A stretch of DNA of 7,199 bases, from assembly GCA_016218905.1 (NCBI GenBank), contig JACRCS010000994.1:1-7199 (forward strand). The letters run 5' to 3'. Below the pieces are notes generated by a model that saw only the letters and a program-made list of their open reading frames with translations, ran no database searches and was not told the origin of the DNA. The number at the start of each line of letters is the position of its first letter. Within the stretch, counting starts at the first letter, position 1. Positions 6,165 through 7,199 of this stretch are shown one piece after another. The translations under genes were made by a program, and so were the position numbers. Source of the stretch: Deltaproteobacteria bacterium (GTDB taxonomy: Bacteria > Desulfobacterota_C > Deferrisomatia > Deferrisomatales > JACRMM01).

Positions 6165-7199
6165 ATGAAGACGAAGCGGGTGTTCTGGCTCAAGGAGATC
6201 GGCCAGGCCGACAACGGCACCTTCGGCAAGAAGTGCGCAAACCTGGGGGAGATGACCCGCCTGGGGCTGCCGGTCCCCGACGGCTTCGCGATCACCTGTA
6301 CCGCCCAGGAGGAGGTCCTCGAGGAGACCGGGGCGCGACGGGAGATCGAGGCCCTCCTGCGGGAAGCGGGCGAGCCCGGGGACAACCAGGCGCAGACCGA
6401 GATGAGCCGGAAGATTCGGAAGATCATCGAGGAGAAGGACCTCCCGGGCGCGTTCTCCGAGGTCGTCGCGGCGCACTACGATGAGATGTGCTCGCGGCGG
6501 GGCGAAGAGGTGGCAGTGTCCGTCCGGTCCGCGGGCGTGGTGAGCCACCCGGGGATGTACGAGACCTATCTCAACATGCGCGGAAGGCAGCAGGTCCTCG
6601 ACGCGATCAAGAAGGTGTGGGGGAGCACCTTCAACGCGAGGACGATCGCCGCGCGGGTCCAGAACGGGCAACCCGTGGCCGGCTCCCCTTCGATCGGCGT
6701 CGGGGTCCTCGAGATGGTCCACGCGAAGTCCGCGGGTGTCTGCTTCACGGTGCATCCGGTCTCCGGGGACCCGGGCCAGGCGGTGATCGAGGCGAACTGG
6801 GGGCTCGGCGAGAGCTGCGTCAGCGGGATCGTCAGCGTGGACATGTACGCCGTGGACAAGCAGAGCCTGAAAGTCGTGGAGAGGACGCTGGGGGAGAAGA
6901 AGTGCCAGATCGTCCCCCACGGCAACGGCGTGGCCGAGGTGGAAGTGCCGCCCCACCTGAGGGAAGCCTTCGTCCTCGAGGACGGCGAAGCGGCCGAGAT
7001 CGTCAAGCTCGGCAAGGCGCTGGAGGCGCACTTCGGTCAGCCCCAGGACCTGGAATGGGCGATCGACGCGGGGCGCCCTTTCCCCCAGAACGTGTACCTC
7101 CTCCAGACGCGACCCGTGGTCGGCGTCAAGGTCGAGGAGAACCGACAGAAGCAGAAGACCGTCCTCGACGACCTCGTGCAGACGCTCTTCGTGTCCTGA
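6165..7199 (+). CDS. PEP-synthase-like phosphotransferase, ATP-binding subunit (PPDK_N domain); phenylphosphate synthase PpsB-like
   Basis: A 344-residue protein that is essentially one PEP synthase / pyruvate phosphate dikinase N-terminal ATP-binding domain (ATP-grasp fold). Visible motifs: FGKKCANLGEM (20-30), equivalent to the usual GGK-x-A-x-LGEM, then GLPVPDGFAI (34-43); VSVRSAGVVSHPGMYETYLNM (118-138), more like the dikinase than the PEP synthase form; SAGVCFTVHPVSGDPG (189-204) and EANWGLGE (209-216); and DLEWAID (295-301) with the closing LQTRPV (313-318). It should cleave ATP to AMP and pass the beta phosphoryl group to H511 of the preceding protein, acting as a two-subunit enzyme. 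The start is 8 bases after the previous stop; AGGTGA overlaps that stop codon, which suggests translational coupling. Length fits T. aromatica PpsB (about 40 kDa). The window ends exactly at its TGA, so a third, CBS-domain subunit like PpsC could follow unseen. Confidence 0.87.
   Translation: MKTKRVFWLKEIGQADNGTFGKKCANLGEMTRLGLPVPDGFAITCTAQEEVLEETGARREIEALLREAGEPGDNQAQTEMSRKIRKIIEEKDLPGAFSEVVAAHYDEMCSRRGEEVAVSVRSAGVVSHPGMYETYLNMRGRQQVLDAIKKVWGSTFNARTIAARVQNGQPVAGSPSIGVGVLEMVHAKSAGVCFTVHPVSGDPGQAVIEANWGLGESCVSGIVSVDMYAVDKQSLKVVERTLGEKKCQIVPHGNGVAEVEVPPHLREAFVLEDGEAAEIVKLGKALEAHFGQPQDLEWAIDAGRPFPQNVYLLQTRPVVGVKVEENRQKQKTVLDDLVQTLFVS

Noticed and set aside
4492..7199. PEP synthase or pyruvate phosphate dikinase split into two genes by a frameshift
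   Set aside because: The order is reversed (swivel gene before ATP-binding gene), each gene has its own start and ribosome binding site, and the PEP/pyruvate barrel is missing, so this is a native two-subunit design.

Overview
The window is about 7.2 kb of GC-rich bacterial DNA. It reads as the tail of a DeoR-family regulator gene, a ~750-base non-coding stretch, and a four-gene same-strand operon. High GC, strong GC/C third positions, AGGAG-type ribosome binding sites and a repeat-like spacer fit an environmental, possibly anaerobic lineage such as the former Deltaproteobacteria. That placement is a guess, because no marker gene is present.

Layout. 1-303: C-terminal ligand-sensing domain of a DeoR/GlpR-type regulator, cut by the window edge. 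304-~800: no credible gene; a perfect 12-bp inverted repeat just after the regulator stop, then a GC-rich stretch full of short palindromes that looks like a dispersed intergenic repeat. ~795-1053: likely control region of the operon, with a weak promoter candidate, an imperfect 32-bp tandem repeat that could be an operator, and GC-rich leader hairpins. 1054-2676 and 2737-4380: two diverged paralogous FAD-dependent oxidoreductases of the phytoene desaturase / retinol saturase-like superfamily. 4381-4491: a gap holding a palindromic element. 4492-6156 and 6165-7199: two proteins that together form a PEP-synthase-like phosphotransferase split into a phosphohistidine subunit and an ATP-binding subunit. 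No PEP/pyruvate-binding barrel is present in either.

How they may work together. The split phosphotransferase has the layout of phenylphosphate synthase (PpsA/PpsB of Thauera aromatica), in which an ATP-derived phosphoryl group passes through a swivelling histidine to an organic hydroxyl. A paired set of phytoene-desaturase-like flavoproteins recalls CtmA/CtmB, the limonene dehydrogenase of Castellaniella defragrans. I infer an operon that oxidises a hydrophobic, perhaps isoprenoid or alicyclic, substrate and phosphorylates an alcohol or enol. The substrate is unknown, and I do not know of a described pathway with this exact four-gene set. The window ends on the stop codon of the last gene, so the operon may continue.
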